Notes: generated from the letters alone by a model not told the origin. Positions 1 to 8,858 are shown, counted from the first letter of the stretch. The stretch: 61,999 nt of DNA from Streptomyces spiralis (GCF_014654675.1 NZ_BNBC01000038.1:30139-92137), one strand, 5' to 3'. Made by a program: numbers and translations.

Positions 1-1
1 A

Positions 2-421
2 CTACTGGTCGCCGGTCAGGAGACGCTCAGCAGGCTGCTCGCCGACGGCATCACCGACGCGCCTGCGAGCGCCAGCCCGCTCCAGGCGGTGGCGGCCGGT
101 CTCGAGCGCGCATCGAGCGCCATGGGTCCGGCGAACCGCGAACTCGGCCCCCGCCTCAAAGCGGCCGTGGCGGCCAGCACCGAACTTCAAGAGCGCGACG
201 CCCTCAAGAGCGTCGGGCTCGCGGCCGCCATGACAGGCGCGCTCATCGCCCGCGGTGTCCCCGAGCCGACTGCGCATCTCGCGGGCGAGCTGGGAGTCCT
301 CGCGTTCAAACGGGGCTACGCCCGGTGGTGCGAAAGCGATCGTGACGACGAGGAAGGGCTCGCGCCACATGCACTGGCAGCCTTGGAGGACCTACGCGCG
401 GCAACTGCGTCACTGGGCTGA
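2..421 (+). CDS. TetR-family regulator, C-terminal part (gene runs off the left edge)
   Basis: The reading frame is open from the first bases of the window and ends at a TGA, so 139 residues of the C-terminus are visible and the DNA-binding N-terminus lies outside. The sequence is a helix-rich ligand-binding domain ending in alternating Ala/Leu/Glu helices (LAGELGVLAFKRGYARW, then ALAALEDLRAATASLG), as in TetR regulators of the AcrR type. No helix-turn-helix is visible, so the family call rests on the C-terminal domain only. Ligand and targets cannot be read from here. Confidence 0.6.
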   Translation, partial: LLVAGQETLSRLLADGITDAPASASPLQAVAAGLERASSAMGPANRELGPRLKAAVAASTELQERDALKSVGLAAAMTGALIARGVPEPTAHLAGELGVLAFKRGYARWCESDRDDEEGLAPHALAALEDLRAATASLG

Positions 422-638
422 TCGATCGCTCGGCCGTTGCCGGCCGGGCCCTGTCGGCGCCGTGACTGCAGCGCCCCGTGCCGCGTCACATGGCTCGACC
501 TGCCGCACAGGCTCGGAAACACGGTGATGTCCGCCGCCGCGAACCGCCGACTCGGTCCGGTCACGTCCGGGAATTCATCGCCTCTGCCGCGAGGTTGACC
601 GGGCAGACACCCACCGACGGCGACAGGGGAACCGCAAG

Positions 639-1277
639 GTGACGCAGGTGAGGGAGCTTTACCTGAGTGTGGCGGACACAGCGGCGCAGCTGTTGGCAGC
701 GCCGGAGGTGGCAGACGGCTGGCGCCGGCCCTCCGCGCTGGCGAGGCTCAGCGTCCAGGGACTGGCGGGTCACCTGGCCGGGCAGGTCTTCTTCATCCCC
801 ACGGTGCTGGCAGAGCCGGTGCCTTCCGAGCCCGCCGTCTCGATCCACGAGTACTACGCGCGCGTCAGCTGGATCGGCTCAGACCTCGACACGCCGTTCA
901 ACCAGGCCATCCGATCCGGCGGCGAGGAAGAGGCTGCTGGCGGTCCGGCCGCGCTGGCCGCGCGGGTCGCCGCATGCGTCGAGGAACTGCGCGGCATCCT
1001 GCCCACCACGCCGGATCGCCTGGTACGCCGCCCGAGCTGGGGGCCGTGGTCGATCAGTCTCGATGACTTCATCACCAGCCGAATGCTGGAGCTCGTTGTC
1101 CACTCCGACGACCTTGCGCACAGCGTCGGGTTGCCGACGCCCGAATTCCCGCCCCCTGCCGTCGAGACGGTCGTGGACCTGCTGTCGCGGATCGCCTTGC
1201 GGCGGCACGGCGCGACCAATGTCCTGCGCGCACTGAGCCGCAGCGAACGCGCACCGGCTTCCATCTCGGCGCTCTAA
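639..1277 (+). CDS. DinB / maleylpyruvate isomerase N-terminal domain protein
   Basis: A 212-residue cytosolic protein with the four-helix DinB-like fold of the mycothiol-dependent maleylpyruvate isomerase family. Near residue 45 there is a GLAGHLAGQ segment whose His could be the first metal ligand, and near residue 145 a MLELVVHSDDLAHS segment carries the second His with nearby acidic residues. In characterised relatives these residues bind a divalent metal and the thiol cofactor is mycothiol. The GTG start is preceded by AGGGGA eight bases upstream. It has no operon partner, so the substrate is unknown; many paralogues are general thiol transferases. Confidence 0.75.
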   Translation: MTQVRELYLSVADTAAQLLAAPEVADGWRRPSALARLSVQGLAGHLAGQVFFIPTVLAEPVPSEPAVSIHEYYARVSWIGSDLDTPFNQAIRSGGEEEAAGGPAALAARVAACVEELRGILPTTPDRLVRRPSWGPWSISLDDFITSRMLELVVHSDDLAHSVGLPTPEFPPPAVETVVDLLSRIALRRHGATNVLRALSRSERAPASISAL

Positions 1278-1348
1278 CGCAAGCATCGGAACCGGTCAAT
1301 GGGCCACAAACCGCCCTTGGTGAAGCGTTTCCTGAGTGTTCTTCAGGT

Positions 1349-1649
1349 GAAGACGCGGACGAGCGGGGCGACGCCGCACTCGCCAAGTCCGCCGACACGG
1401 GCCCGGGTCAGGCCGAGGCCACAGCCCTCGACAAGGCCCCCGGTACGGCGACTTGGGCCGAGCTCGACGACGATCCTGGCAAGACGCCCACATGGCATGT
1501 CGACATCGTCGACGGCCACGGCACCGAGCCACGAGGTCACCGTCGACGCGCAGACCGGCAAGGTCACCACCGCGCACGCCGCCCAGGGCCACGCGGGCAG
1601 CAGGGACACGCGGGCAGCAGGGACACGGACGACGACCGCCGGCACGACT
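1349..1649 (+). pseudogene. PepSY-domain protein remnant, frameshifted
   Basis: One frame reads ATALDKAPGTATWAELDDD and then TPTWHVDIVDGHGTE. The next frame continues HEVTVDAQTGKVTTAHA. Joined, these make a PepSY domain (Trp-x-Val-Asp strand, then the xGKV turn). The join needs removal of one extra base at about 1529. No plausible start codon precedes the first part, so the gene is also truncated at the 5' end. PepSY proteins are small secreted or membrane proteins, often beside two-component systems. This copy is decayed unless the extra base is a sequencing error. Confidence 0.6.
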
Positions 1650-1808
1650 GACCTGCCAGACGGCAGCGCGACCGCTTCCGCTGCCGCGACCGGCCCGGCG
1701 GACGTCCGGGAGAGCGGGCGGCTCGGCCTCCTGCGTCCAGGTGTAGACGGGCATGAGAGGGCGGATTACGGTTGCGTGCTGATCATCCATTGCCGAGGGG
1801 GGACGTCC

Positions 1809-2348
1809 ATGCAGCCGTCGTCGGCCGCCGCCGAGCCGGGCGGCTCGGACATACGCGAGTCGCCGGACCCGCGACCGCCCTCCGCGAGGGGCCGTGGTGC
1901 ACTGCGCGCGGTGACGACGGTGCACGCCGCGGCCCTGTTCACCCAGGCCGTCCTCGCCGGGCGGTTCCTGTCCGGCGACTACGACATGCTCACCGCGCAC
2001 GCGGTCAACGCCGATGTCATCGTCGCCGTCGGCCTCGTGCAGGTCGTGGTGGCGGTGGTGTACTGGCGCCGGGGCCGCGGTCCGGGCCGGCCGGCCGCGG
2101 TCAGCGCCATACTGCTCGTGGCCGAGGCAGAGCAGGCCGTCCTCGGCTACCAGCGGAGTCTGGGGGTGCACGTCCCGCTGGGCGTGACGCTCATCGCCGC
2201 CGGGCTGCTGCTCCTGGTCCAGGTGTGGCGCCCCCTGCCCCCCAACCCCGTCCCGGCCGCGCCCGGTGACGCCGGGTCAGTGGCCGGGAAGGTGCCGCCA
2301 CCCGGCACGTCCCCGGAGGCGTCGCGGCCCGCGCAGGACGTCTCGTGA
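1809..2348 (+). CDS. Small integral membrane protein, coupled to multicopper oxidase
   Basis: A 179-residue protein of no recognised family. After about 35 polar residues come hydrophobic segments at roughly 40-60, 75-95, 105-125 and 135-155, predicting four membrane helices, then a Pro-rich tail. The ATG was chosen because GAGGGGGG lies seven bases upstream; the frame is open further 5', but that part belongs to the PepSY remnant. Its stop overlaps the next gene's GTG by four bases, implying translational coupling with the copper oxidase. A membrane partner or electron/copper handling role is only an inference from this pairing. Confidence 0.7.
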   Translation: MQPSSAAAEPGGSDIRESPDPRPPSARGRGALRAVTTVHAAALFTQAVLAGRFLSGDYDMLTAHAVNADVIVAVGLVQVVVAVVYWRRGRGPGRPAAVSAILLVAEAEQAVLGYQRSLGVHVPLGVTLIAAGLLLLVQVWRPLPPNPVPAAPGDAGSVAGKVPPPGTSPEASRPAQDVS

Positions 2349-3886
2349 GACCGGCGATACCGCGCCGCCACTTCCTCGGCGCCCTGGGCGGCACGGCCGC
2401 CCTGGTGGCGGTGGGCACACAGATCCCGCGGCTGGCCGCCCGCGCCCAGACCGGGGAACTCCTGCGCAGCCGGCTGCCGCTGCCCGCCCCGTACCACGTG
2501 CCGCTGCCGATACCAGCGGTGCTGACCCCACGCCAGGACGCCACCACCGACTACTACGAGGTGACGCAGAAGGCCGCCACCCAGGAGATCCTGCCCGGCC
2601 ACACCACCGCGATCTGGGGGTACGAAGGGACGTTCCCGGGGCCCACCCTCGTCTCCCGCAGCGGCCGGCGGACCGTCGTCCGCCACCACAACGCCCTTCC
2701 CGTGCCCGCCGTCGTGCACCTGCACGGCGGCCGCACCCCGTCGGCCAGCGACGGCTACCCCACCGATCTGATCGTGCCGGACGGATTCACCGGCCCGCTC
2801 CCGCACCACGACCACCGGGCAAACCTGGCCCACGGCTCACGCCTCTACGAGTACCCCCTCCAGCAGCGGGCCGCCACGCTCTGGTACCACGACCACCGCA
2901 TGGACTTCACCGGCGCCTCCGTCTGGCGCGGACTGGCCGGATTCCATCTCGTACACGACGACGAAGAGGAGGCCCTGCCCCTGCCACGCGGGCACCGGGA
3001 CATCCCCCTCATGATCACCGACCGGGCCTTCGACGCCGACGGCTCCTTCCGCTACCCCGCGACCGACCCGACCCTGCTGCACACCCCGGGCGTGCGGCCG
3101 GACTACGTCGAAGGGGTCCTGGGCGACGTGATCCTGGTCAACGGCGCGCCATGGCCCGTCCTGGAAGTCGACGCCGCCCGCTACCGGCTGCGCATCCTCA
3201 ATGCCTCCAACGCCCGCCGCTACCAGCTCGAGCTGGACCCCCACCCCGCGGGGGGCGGCGCCCTCGTGCAGATCGGCTCCGACGGCGGCCTGCTGGCGGC
3301 CCCGAGAGCGCACGACGCGATCGTACTGGCGCCCGCGGAACGCTTCGACGTCGTCGTCGACTTCTCCCGCTACCGCGTCGGCGAGGAGGTCACCCTGACC
3401 AACCGGCTCGGCAGCGGCACCACCGCCGCGGTCATGCGCTTCCGGATCGCCCGGCGCGCCACCGATGACAGCACCGTGCCCGCACGGCTGTCGGACATCG
3501 AGCGCCTGGACCCTGCGCGCGCGACGGCGACCCGCACCTTCGCCTTCCGCGACCAGGGCGACGAGGGCTGGACGATCAACGGCCGCCCCTTCGACCCGAT
3601 GCGGGCCGACGCCGCCCCCCGGCTGGACGCGCTGGAGGTCTGGCGGTTCACCAGCGACTTCCACCACCCGGTCCACCTGCACCTGGTGCACTTCCAGGTG
3701 CTCTCCCGCAACGGAGAGGCCCCCGGCCCCTACGACGCGGGCTGGAAGGACACCATCGACCTGAGCCCGGGCGAGGAGGCCGCGATCATCACCAGATTCA
3801 CCGGCTACCGGGGGCGTTTCGTCTTCCACTGCCACAACCTGGAGCACGAGGACATGGCGATGATGGCCAACTTCGAAGTCGTCTAG
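2345..3886 (+). CDS. Multicopper oxidase (CotA/bilirubin-oxidase-like), Tat-exported
   Basis: This 513-residue protein has the four copper-binding motifs of three-domain multicopper oxidases: HLHGG at 125-129, YHDH at 181-184, HPVHLHLVHF at 441-450 and HCHNLEHEDMAMM starting at 495. The last supplies the type-1 Cys-His-Met site that accepts electrons, which pass to the trinuclear centre where O2 is reduced to water. The start carries a twin-arginine signal (RRHFLGALGG), so the folded enzyme is probably exported. The motif set and length resemble CotA laccase and bilirubin oxidase rather than the two-domain Streptomyces laccase SLAC. The reducing substrate cannot be told. The GTG start overlaps the stop of the membrane protein gene. 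Confidence 0.93.
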   Translation: MRPAIPRRHFLGALGGTAALVAVGTQIPRLAARAQTGELLRSRLPLPAPYHVPLPIPAVLTPRQDATTDYYEVTQKAATQEILPGHTTAIWGYEGTFPGPTLVSRSGRRTVVRHHNALPVPAVVHLHGGRTPSASDGYPTDLIVPDGFTGPLPHHDHRANLAHGSRLYEYPLQQRAATLWYHDHRMDFTGASVWRGLAGFHLVHDDEEEALPLPRGHRDIPLMITDRAFDADGSFRYPATDPTLLHTPGVRPDYVEGVLGDVILVNGAPWPVLEVDAARYRLRILNASNARRYQLELDPHPAGGGALVQIGSDGGLLAAPRAHDAIVLAPAERFDVVVDFSRYRVGEEVTLTNRLGSGTTAAVMRFRIARRATDDSTVPARLSDIERLDPARATATRTFAFRDQGDEGWTINGRPFDPMRADAAPRLDALEVWRFTSDFHHPVHLHLVHFQVLSRNGEAPGPYDAGWKDTIDLSPGEEAAIITRFTGYRGRFVFHCHNLEHEDMAMMANFEVV

Positions 3887-4180
3887 CGCTCTCACCCGAA
3901 CCGGTCTGCGCTCAACCTCTGCAGCGGCTGGCGAGTGTGCCGGGATGGCGCCTACGACCGAAGGCCGCTTTCCGCGGGGCACACGCGGAGGTGTACCTCG
4001 ACGGACAGGACGTGACCGAGCAGAGCCCGCGGCGACCTGGACGATCGGGATGGACGGGCACGGCACCCGGTGCCGCAACCGCCGGTGCGATCCCCGGCGC
4101 GTACCGCGCGACACGGGCAGGCCACCGCAGGCGGCTCAGGGTTGCGTTTCCGTCGGCCGGGGGAGGGGGACTCGCCGTCC

Positions 4181-4729
4181 GTGGTGGCGTACGGAGCGGA
4201 GCAGCGGGTGCGGTTGCCGGCGCTGCGGGCGGGCTGGCCGACGCAGACGTTCGTCCACCGGTCCTTCCCACCGGAGACGATTCAGGCGCTGATGCCCGAG
4301 CAGCTGGTCGTGGACGAGTACGAGGACGCTGCCCGGGTCGGGCTCACGCCCTTCGTGATGGTGGACGTGCGCCTGCCCGGTGTACCGGCCGCAGTGCCCG
4401 GGCTCCCGGCGTTCGCGGAGACCAACCTGCGCACCCATGTCCGGCACGCCGACGGCCGGGACGGGCTGTGGTTCCTTTCCCTGGAGGTCGCCTGCCCGCT
4501 GATGCCGGCGGCGCGAGGGATCGGCGCGCCGTACCGCCCTGGCCTACTCGAGGTCAGCGAAGCGTGGCCACTGGCCGCTGCCATCGTGGAGGTGCTGGAG
4601 GAGACGCTGACTGCCTCCGCCGGGCTGCCGGCTCCTTCCGGAGGGCCTGTGGTGCACTTGTCGGAAGGAGTCGGGCATGTGCGGCTGGGAGCCTCGTGGC
4701 CCTGTGCGCCGACGGCCGCCTCTGCCTGA
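4181..4729 (+). pseudogene. DUF2071 (YqjF-like) protein with internal deletion
   Basis: Residues 15-110 are the N-terminal half of a DUF2071 protein (TFVHRSFPPETIQALMPE, GLTPFVMVDVRLPGVPA, ETNLRTHVR, GLWFLSLEVACPL). At about residue 120, after APYRPG, the reading jumps straight to what resembles the extreme C-terminus (WPLAAAIVEVLEETL, SAGLPAP, VVHLSEGVGHVRLG). About 80-100 middle residues of the usual 230-250 are missing while the frame stays open. GTG at 4181 follows GGGAGGGGGA by ten bases. I treat it as an internally deleted, probably non-functional gene. A short natural variant is possible but unlikely, because the lost part is core of the fold. Confidence 0.65.
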
Positions 4730-4772
4730 GGCCGGGGCCGCGGCGCGGGACCGCCGCGGTGGGACTTCGGGG

Positions 4773-5450
4773 GTGAGCCGGGTTTGCAGGTCGGCCGCAC
4801 GGGGCCCGCTGCTGCGCTTCGAGGGCTGGATCGCGGGCCTGGGCACGTGCTCCGGAACGCGTGTCGTGCTCGGGCACTGGCAGCAGTCGCCGTTCGGCCC
4901 GTTCAGCGACGTGATGCTGGAACGGGCCGAGGGTGAGCGGCTGCTCCTGGCCCCCACACGGGAGACCGCGGAGTTCATCGGCGGAACCTACGTCTTCGAC
5001 ACCGTTCGGGTCGTCCCCGTGCGGGTCGGGGTCGTGGACGGTACCTGGACGGTCACCGCCGGCCCGCTCGAGCTGCGGTTCGTGACGGGCAGACGCGGGC
5101 TCCTGGGCATTTTGCTGCGGGCCGTGCCCGGCGCGCTCGCCCGCCGTCCGGCGTGGAGTGCGCTCATGGACTGGCCGGCCCGCATGCTGCTGCCCGGCGT
5201 GCGAACCCGGGGAAGCGCCGGTGCGGGCCGCCGCGAATGGTACGGCGCACGGGATCTGCAGCCGATCCGCGCGGTCTCGGCGTTCTTCGCCGGCGCCGAC
5301 CTCGGTTCCGCGGCCCCCGTCGAACCGCCCGTCCGCTTCGGCTTCGGGTCGGTGCCCAGGAAACCCTCGCTCACCCGGGTCACGACGACGGTGGCGCTCG
5401 GACCGGGGGGAAGGATCGCGGAAGGATCGAGGAGCCGGTGCGGAAAGTGA
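4773..5450 (+). CDS. Conserved actinobacterial protein of unknown function
   Basis: A 225-residue soluble protein. I recognise the overall pattern as a conserved Streptomyces hypothetical, with RGPLLRFEGWIAGLGT near the start, a FGPFSDVMLERAEG segment, a GVRTRGSAGAGRREWYGA segment near 150 and a C-terminal FGFGSVPRKPSLTRVTTTV. No catalytic motif, signal peptide or membrane helix is evident. The GTG at 4773 was chosen because conservation begins there; upstream in-frame residues overlap the end of the DUF2071 remnant and look random. It may be cotranscribed with that broken gene. Confidence 0.65.
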   Translation: MSRVCRSAARGPLLRFEGWIAGLGTCSGTRVVLGHWQQSPFGPFSDVMLERAEGERLLLAPTRETAEFIGGTYVFDTVRVVPVRVGVVDGTWTVTAGPLELRFVTGRRGLLGILLRAVPGALARRPAWSALMDWPARMLLPGVRTRGSAGAGRREWYGARDLQPIRAVSAFFAGADLGSAAPVEPPVRFGFGSVPRKPSLTRVTTTVALGPGGRIAEGSRSRCGK

Positions 5451-5465
5451 CTGCCGGTCCTGAGC

Positions 5466-5615
5466 CCCGTATCCGGCGCTGCTGAGGGCGTCGGGCTCCG
5501 CGGACATGAGCGCGTGGGCGAACGTCCGGACCGGCACGCGCAGCAGATCGGGACTCGCCGAGGCGAGGTTCTCTTCGGTGAGGGCGTGCAGGGGCACACT
5601 GTCTGGTGCGGTCAT
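5466..5615 (-). pseudogene. 5' fragment of an IS256-family (mutator) transposase
   Basis: The first 50 codons read as the N-terminus of a mutator-type transposase: PLHALTEENLASASPDLLR followed by TFAHALMSAEPDALSSAGYG, the usual ALMSAEAD...GAGYG region. Similarity then stops abruptly and the DDE catalytic domain (about 350 residues) is absent. The fragment abuts the 3' end of the preceding plus-strand gene, so the element was cut by deletion. A 3' fragment of the same family lies at 22301-22438. Confidence 0.7.
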
Positions 5616-5875
5616 CGTGCTGATCTCCTTCGAGCTTCGACACCTCGAGGATCAGCCGGTGGCCGTTCCTGCGCTCCGGGCACTCAGACGCCGGGCCGAG
5701 CGCGCGGATCAGGTGGGGGCCTGTACAGCACTTCTCAGGACGCGACCCGAGGCGCCGGGGACACCTCGGGTGGTGGGGACCGCGAATCGTTCGGTGCAGC
5801 GCCCGATCGCGGATGTGGCCGAGCACTGGAGCGCGCAGTCGCCCGGCGGGGACGGGAAGGGGCGTCCGTGCCGGG

Positions 5876-6889
5876 TCAGCCCGTCCGTACGAGTGCCTTC
5901 CGGGCCAGGGCCACCGCTCCCGCGAGGCCGTCCGGCACGGGCACCGGGTGCAGACCTCGCGGGGCGAGCCGGCGTTTCAGGGGGCCGAGCAGCACTCCAC
6001 CGGGACCGAGCAGGCCCCCGGTGGTCACGAGGATGTCCTCGGGGCCGGGTGAGAGCGAGTCCAGCGTCGCGACCAGTCGCTTCGCCGCGCCCGACAGCAG
6101 TCGCTGCGCGACCCGGTCGCCGTTCTCGGCCGCCCGCGCCACCAGCGGCGCGAGGGAGGCCAGTTCGAGGACGGGCCGCTCGTGGACCGCCTGCACGAGC
6201 CGGTCGCGCACGTCCTGTGCGGCGGCCGGCGTCGCGGGCGGCTTCGCGGCGGTCTCGCCGAGGTAGTGCGCGCGGACGGCCGCGGTCAGGAGGGTCGGCC
6301 TGCCGCGCCCGTCGAGGGCGGCGAGCGCGCTTCGTACCGCTCTGCGCCCGATCCAGAACCCGCTGCCGCTGTCGCCGAGCAGCCAGCCGTTGCCGTCGGC
6401 GGTGGCGAGGGTGATCCCGCCGGCGAGCCGGGCCGCCACGGCGCCGGTGCCCCCGATCAGGACCAGACCGTCGCAGGGGGTGCCGGGCGCACCGGCGAAA
6501 GCGATCTCGGCGTCGCTGGAGACGGTGGTGACGTCGGGCCGTATGCCCAGGTCCGTGAGGGCCGTGCGCAGCGCCGAGGTCGCGTTCGCGGCACCCGCGT
6601 CGCCGGGCAGCGCGGAACACCCCGCGAGCCCGGCGGCCACCGCCCGTACGCGGGGCCGCAGCGGGGGCGGTGCCGCGGCGGCGACCGCCTCGCGGAGGTG
6701 CGCGGTCAGGACGTCGATCGGAACGGAGAGGGCGTTGCCCGGTCCCGACACGCCGGTGTGCAGGGGCGGCCCGCCGTCCGCGGCCGCCCATGCCACCGCG
6801 GCGCGCGTGCGGGTGCCGCCCGCGTCGATGCCGATGACGACGGGCCGCGCCGCCGTGTCCGCCGCCCGCTCGTCCCCGCTCGTCGGCAC
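5876..6889 (-). CDS. BadF/BadG-type sugar kinase (N-acetylglucosamine kinase-like)
   Basis: This 337-residue protein has the ASKHA kinase fold. A phosphate-1 loop (VVIGIDAGGTRTRAAV) begins near residue 17, an adenosine/phosphate-2 motif (VLIGGTGAVAARL) lies near 130, and GDSGSGFWIGRRAV near 155 is typical of eukaryote-like GlcNAc kinases and the BadF/BadG family. It would phosphorylate GlcNAc or a related aminosugar with ATP in the cytosol. The GTG start has GGGGAGGG eight bases upstream. It lies downstream of the RpiR gene on the same strand and near the SIS and GH20 genes, consistent with feeding released aminosugar into metabolism. Substrate is inferred. Confidence 0.85.
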   Translation of the reverse strand: MPTSGDERAADTAARPVVIGIDAGGTRTRAAVAWAAADGGPPLHTGVSGPGNALSVPIDVLTAHLREAVAAAAPPPLRPRVRAVAAGLAGCSALPGDAGAANATSALRTALTDLGIRPDVTTVSSDAEIAFAGAPGTPCDGLVLIGGTGAVAARLAGGITLATADGNGWLLGDSGSGFWIGRRAVRSALAALDGRGRPTLLTAAVRAHYLGETAAKPPATPAAAQDVRDRLVQAVHERPVLELASLAPLVARAAENGDRVAQRLLSGAAKRLVATLDSLSPGPEDILVTTGGLLGPGGVLLGPLKRRLAPRGLHPVPVPDGLAGAVALARKALVRTG

Positions 6890-6987
6890 GACGTTTCCCT
6901 CCCCGGGTACTCGCCGGATGACGTCCGCACAGGAGCGCGCCCGCCCGTCCTGGCCGATGCTCCCCGATCTTCTGCCCTCGCGCGGTG

Positions 6988-7872
6988 CTATTCGTGTTTG
7001 TAGGGGCGGACGGCCTCGCTCGTGGCGGCCATCGCCTCCGTGCTCTGGTCGTAGGTGCGCTGAGCGATGGCGATGTAGAGCAGGTCGAGGACCGCCATCT
7101 GCGCGTGCCTGCTCAGTACGGTGTGGTGGCCGGGACCGTCGTCCGGCACGGTCGTCGCGAGCACGAGGTCCACGCGGCGTGCCAGCGGTGAGTCGAGGTC
7201 CCCGACGACGGCGACGGTCGTGGCGCCGCGCGATGCGGCCTCCGCCGCCAGGTCCGTCACCTCCCGCGTGCGGCCGCTGTGGGACAGTGCGAGGAGCACG
7301 TCGTCCGGCCCGAGGAGCGCGGCCCCGGTGAGTGCCACCTGCGTGTCGCTCCACGACCAGGCAGGAACTCCGATCCGGTAGACGCGCTGCTGGAACTCGG
7401 CTCCCATGCTCCCGCTGCCGCCCGCCCCGCAGATCTCCACCCGGCGGGCCCGCGCGATCGCGGAGGCCGCCTGCTCCACGGCGTCCAGGTCGATCGCGGC
7501 CAGGGTCGCGCCCACCGCGTGCCGCACCCCGGCGGAGATCGCGGAGGCGACCAGGCGGATGTCGTCCTTCTCCGAGATGTCCCGGCCGATGTTGGCCTGC
7601 CAGGTCTCCTGCTCGGACCGGCCGGTGTCGGACGCGAGCGCGAGCCGAAGCGCCGAGTAGCCGGGCAGTGCGAGCGTGCGGCAGAAGCGGGTGATGCTCC
7701 CGGTGGACACCCCGCACGCGTCCGCCAGGTCGAGAATGGTCATCCGTGCGGCGGCCGCCGGGTCGTCGAGGATCAACGCGGCCGTCGTGCGCTGCGCTTC
7801 TGGCAGGTCCGGGAGCAGTGCGCGGATCCGGCCGACGATGCCGCCGTCGACGGCCCCAGCGGTGGTGTGCAT
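6988..7872 (-). CDS. MurR/RpiR-family transcriptional regulator
   Basis: The 294-residue protein has an N-terminal HTH_6 domain (about 1-80; ILDLADACGVSTGSITRFCRTL is split around the recognition helix) and a C-terminal SIS domain (about 110-265; GAGGSGSMGAEFQQRVYRIG, then LLALSHSGRTREVTDLA). RpiR proteins sense phosphosugars through the SIS domain and usually control the adjacent catabolic genes. The start was set at an ATG preceded by GGGAGAGG. In-frame codons further upstream run into the divergent promoter and its palindromes and are unlikely to be translated. It probably controls the kinase, the SIS protein and the two secreted glycosidases. Confidence 0.9.
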   Translation of the reverse strand: MHTTAGAVDGGIVGRIRALLPDLPEAQRTTAALILDDPAAAARMTILDLADACGVSTGSITRFCRTLALPGYSALRLALASDTGRSEQETWQANIGRDISEKDDIRLVASAISAGVRHAVGATLAAIDLDAVEQAASAIARARRVEICGAGGSGSMGAEFQQRVYRIGVPAWSWSDTQVALTGAALLGPDDVLLALSHSGRTREVTDLAAEAASRGATTVAVVGDLDSPLARRVDLVLATTVPDDGPGHHTVLSRHAQMAVLDLLYIAIAQRTYDQSTEAMAATSEAVRPYKHE

Positions 7873-7904
7873 GGCTCTGCCTCTCCCAACCTCACCTCTG
7901 CGGT

Positions 7905-7919
7905 GAAGAATTATTCTTC
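7905..7919. promoter_or_regulatory. Palindrome GAAGAA-TTA-TTCTTC, candidate RpiR operator
   Basis: A perfect 6+3+6 inverted repeat lies 33 bases upstream of the RpiR start codon, in the RpiR/SIS divergent region. The same half-sites recur at 7997-8014. AT-rich palindromes of this sort beside an RpiR gene suggest autoregulation. No experimental operator was matched. Confidence 0.55.
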
Positions 7920-7973
7920 GCCCTGTCTCTCGGCGTACCCAATTATGGCTCCGCTCCATTGACTTGTCCCTCC

Positions 7974-7987
7974 CTTTGCGCGCAAAG
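7974..7987. promoter_or_regulatory. 14-bp perfect palindrome CTTTGCGCGCAAAG
   Basis: This palindrome sits between the two GAAGAA dyads, about 50 bases before the SIS gene. A TTGACT box lies just upstream (about 7959-7964), so the palindrome may overlap the core promoter of the SIS-GH20-GH29 unit. It could bind a second regulator or be a minor dyad. Confidence 0.4.
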
Positions 7988-7996
7988 TCATGCGGC

Positions 7997-8014
7997 GAAG
8001 AACAAAACTTCTTC
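7997..8014. promoter_or_regulatory. Second dyad GAAGAA-N6-TTCTTC, candidate RpiR operator
   Basis: It has the same half-sites as the palindrome at 7905-7919 but a six-base spacer. It ends 21 bases before the GTG of the SIS gene and 10 bases before its ribosome-binding site. Binding here would repress the SIS gene, while the first site would repress rpiR itself. Confidence 0.5.
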
Positions 8015-8035
8015 ATCGGATCCCAAGGAGCGGGT

Positions 8036-8785
8036 GTGCCGGACAGTCAAGAGTTCCTTGCCGCGGCCAAGGACGTCGTCGACCGAGTGGTCACCACACA
8101 CACGGACGCCGTGCTCGCGGCGGCCGGTCTGATCGCGACCGCGCTCAAGGGCGACGGTGTGGTGCAGGCGTTCGGAACCGGGCATTCGGAGTCGCTGGCC
8201 ACCGAGGTCGCCGGCCGCGCCGGCGGCCTCGTCCCCACCAACAAGATCGCGATCAGGGACCTCGTACTGTACGGCGGCGCGCCCGCAGACAGGCTCAGCG
8301 ACCCCCTGCTGGAGCGGGACCCCGCGATCGCGCACCGACTGTACGAGCTCGCCGCCCCGCACCCCGAAGACGTGTTCGTGATCGCCTCCAACTCCGGCAT
8401 CAACGGCTGCATCGTCGAGATGGCCCAACTGGTCAAGGAGCACGGCCACGCCCTGATCGCCGTCACCAGCCTCGAGCACACCTCCCGCGCCGCCCCGCGT
8501 CATCCCTCGGGGAAGCGGCTCAGCGACTTCGCGGACGTCGTCCTCGACAACGGCGCGCCCTTCGGCGACGCGCTGCTGCCGCTGCCCTCCGGCGGCTCCG
8601 TGTGCGCCGTCTCCACGATCACCGCGGCCTACCTGGCCCAGATGGTCAACGCCGAGGTGGTGCGTCTGCTGATCGAGGCGGGAGTCACCCCACCGGTGTA
8701 CCTCTCGGCCAACGTGCCCGGCGGCGACGAGCACAACAAGGTGCTCGAGGACCGCTACGCGGGCCGGATCCGCCGCGGCGCCTGA
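8036..8785 (+). CDS. SIS-domain phosphosugar-binding protein
   Basis: A 249-residue cytosolic protein consisting of one SIS domain: QAFGTGHSESLATEVAGRAGG near 45-65 forms the phosphate-binding loop, and VIASNSGINGCIVEMA near 120 is the second Ser-rich loop. It matches the uncharacterised SIS family (UPF0309 type) linked to MurNAc-6-phosphate etherases and aminosugar isomerases/deaminases. The GTG has AAGGAG five bases upstream. It is the first gene of a unit with the GH20 and GH29 genes and faces the RpiR regulator. A plausible role is isomerising or deaminating the phosphorylated aminosugar made by the kinase, but the reaction is unproven. Confidence 0.8.
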   Translation: MPDSQEFLAAAKDVVDRVVTTHTDAVLAAAGLIATALKGDGVVQAFGTGHSESLATEVAGRAGGLVPTNKIAIRDLVLYGGAPADRLSDPLLERDPAIAHRLYELAAPHPEDVFVIASNSGINGCIVEMAQLVKEHGHALIAVTSLEHTSRAAPRHPSGKRLSDFADVVLDNGAPFGDALLPLPSGGSVCAVSTITAAYLAQMVNAEVVRLLIEAGVTPPVYLSANVPGGDEHNKVLEDRYAGRIRRGA

Positions 8786-8858
8786 CCACGAGACGGGCAC
8801 CGTCCGCCGAGCCAGTTCTGTCAAGTCCGCTCATTCCGCCTGTAATTGGAGCGTGCAC

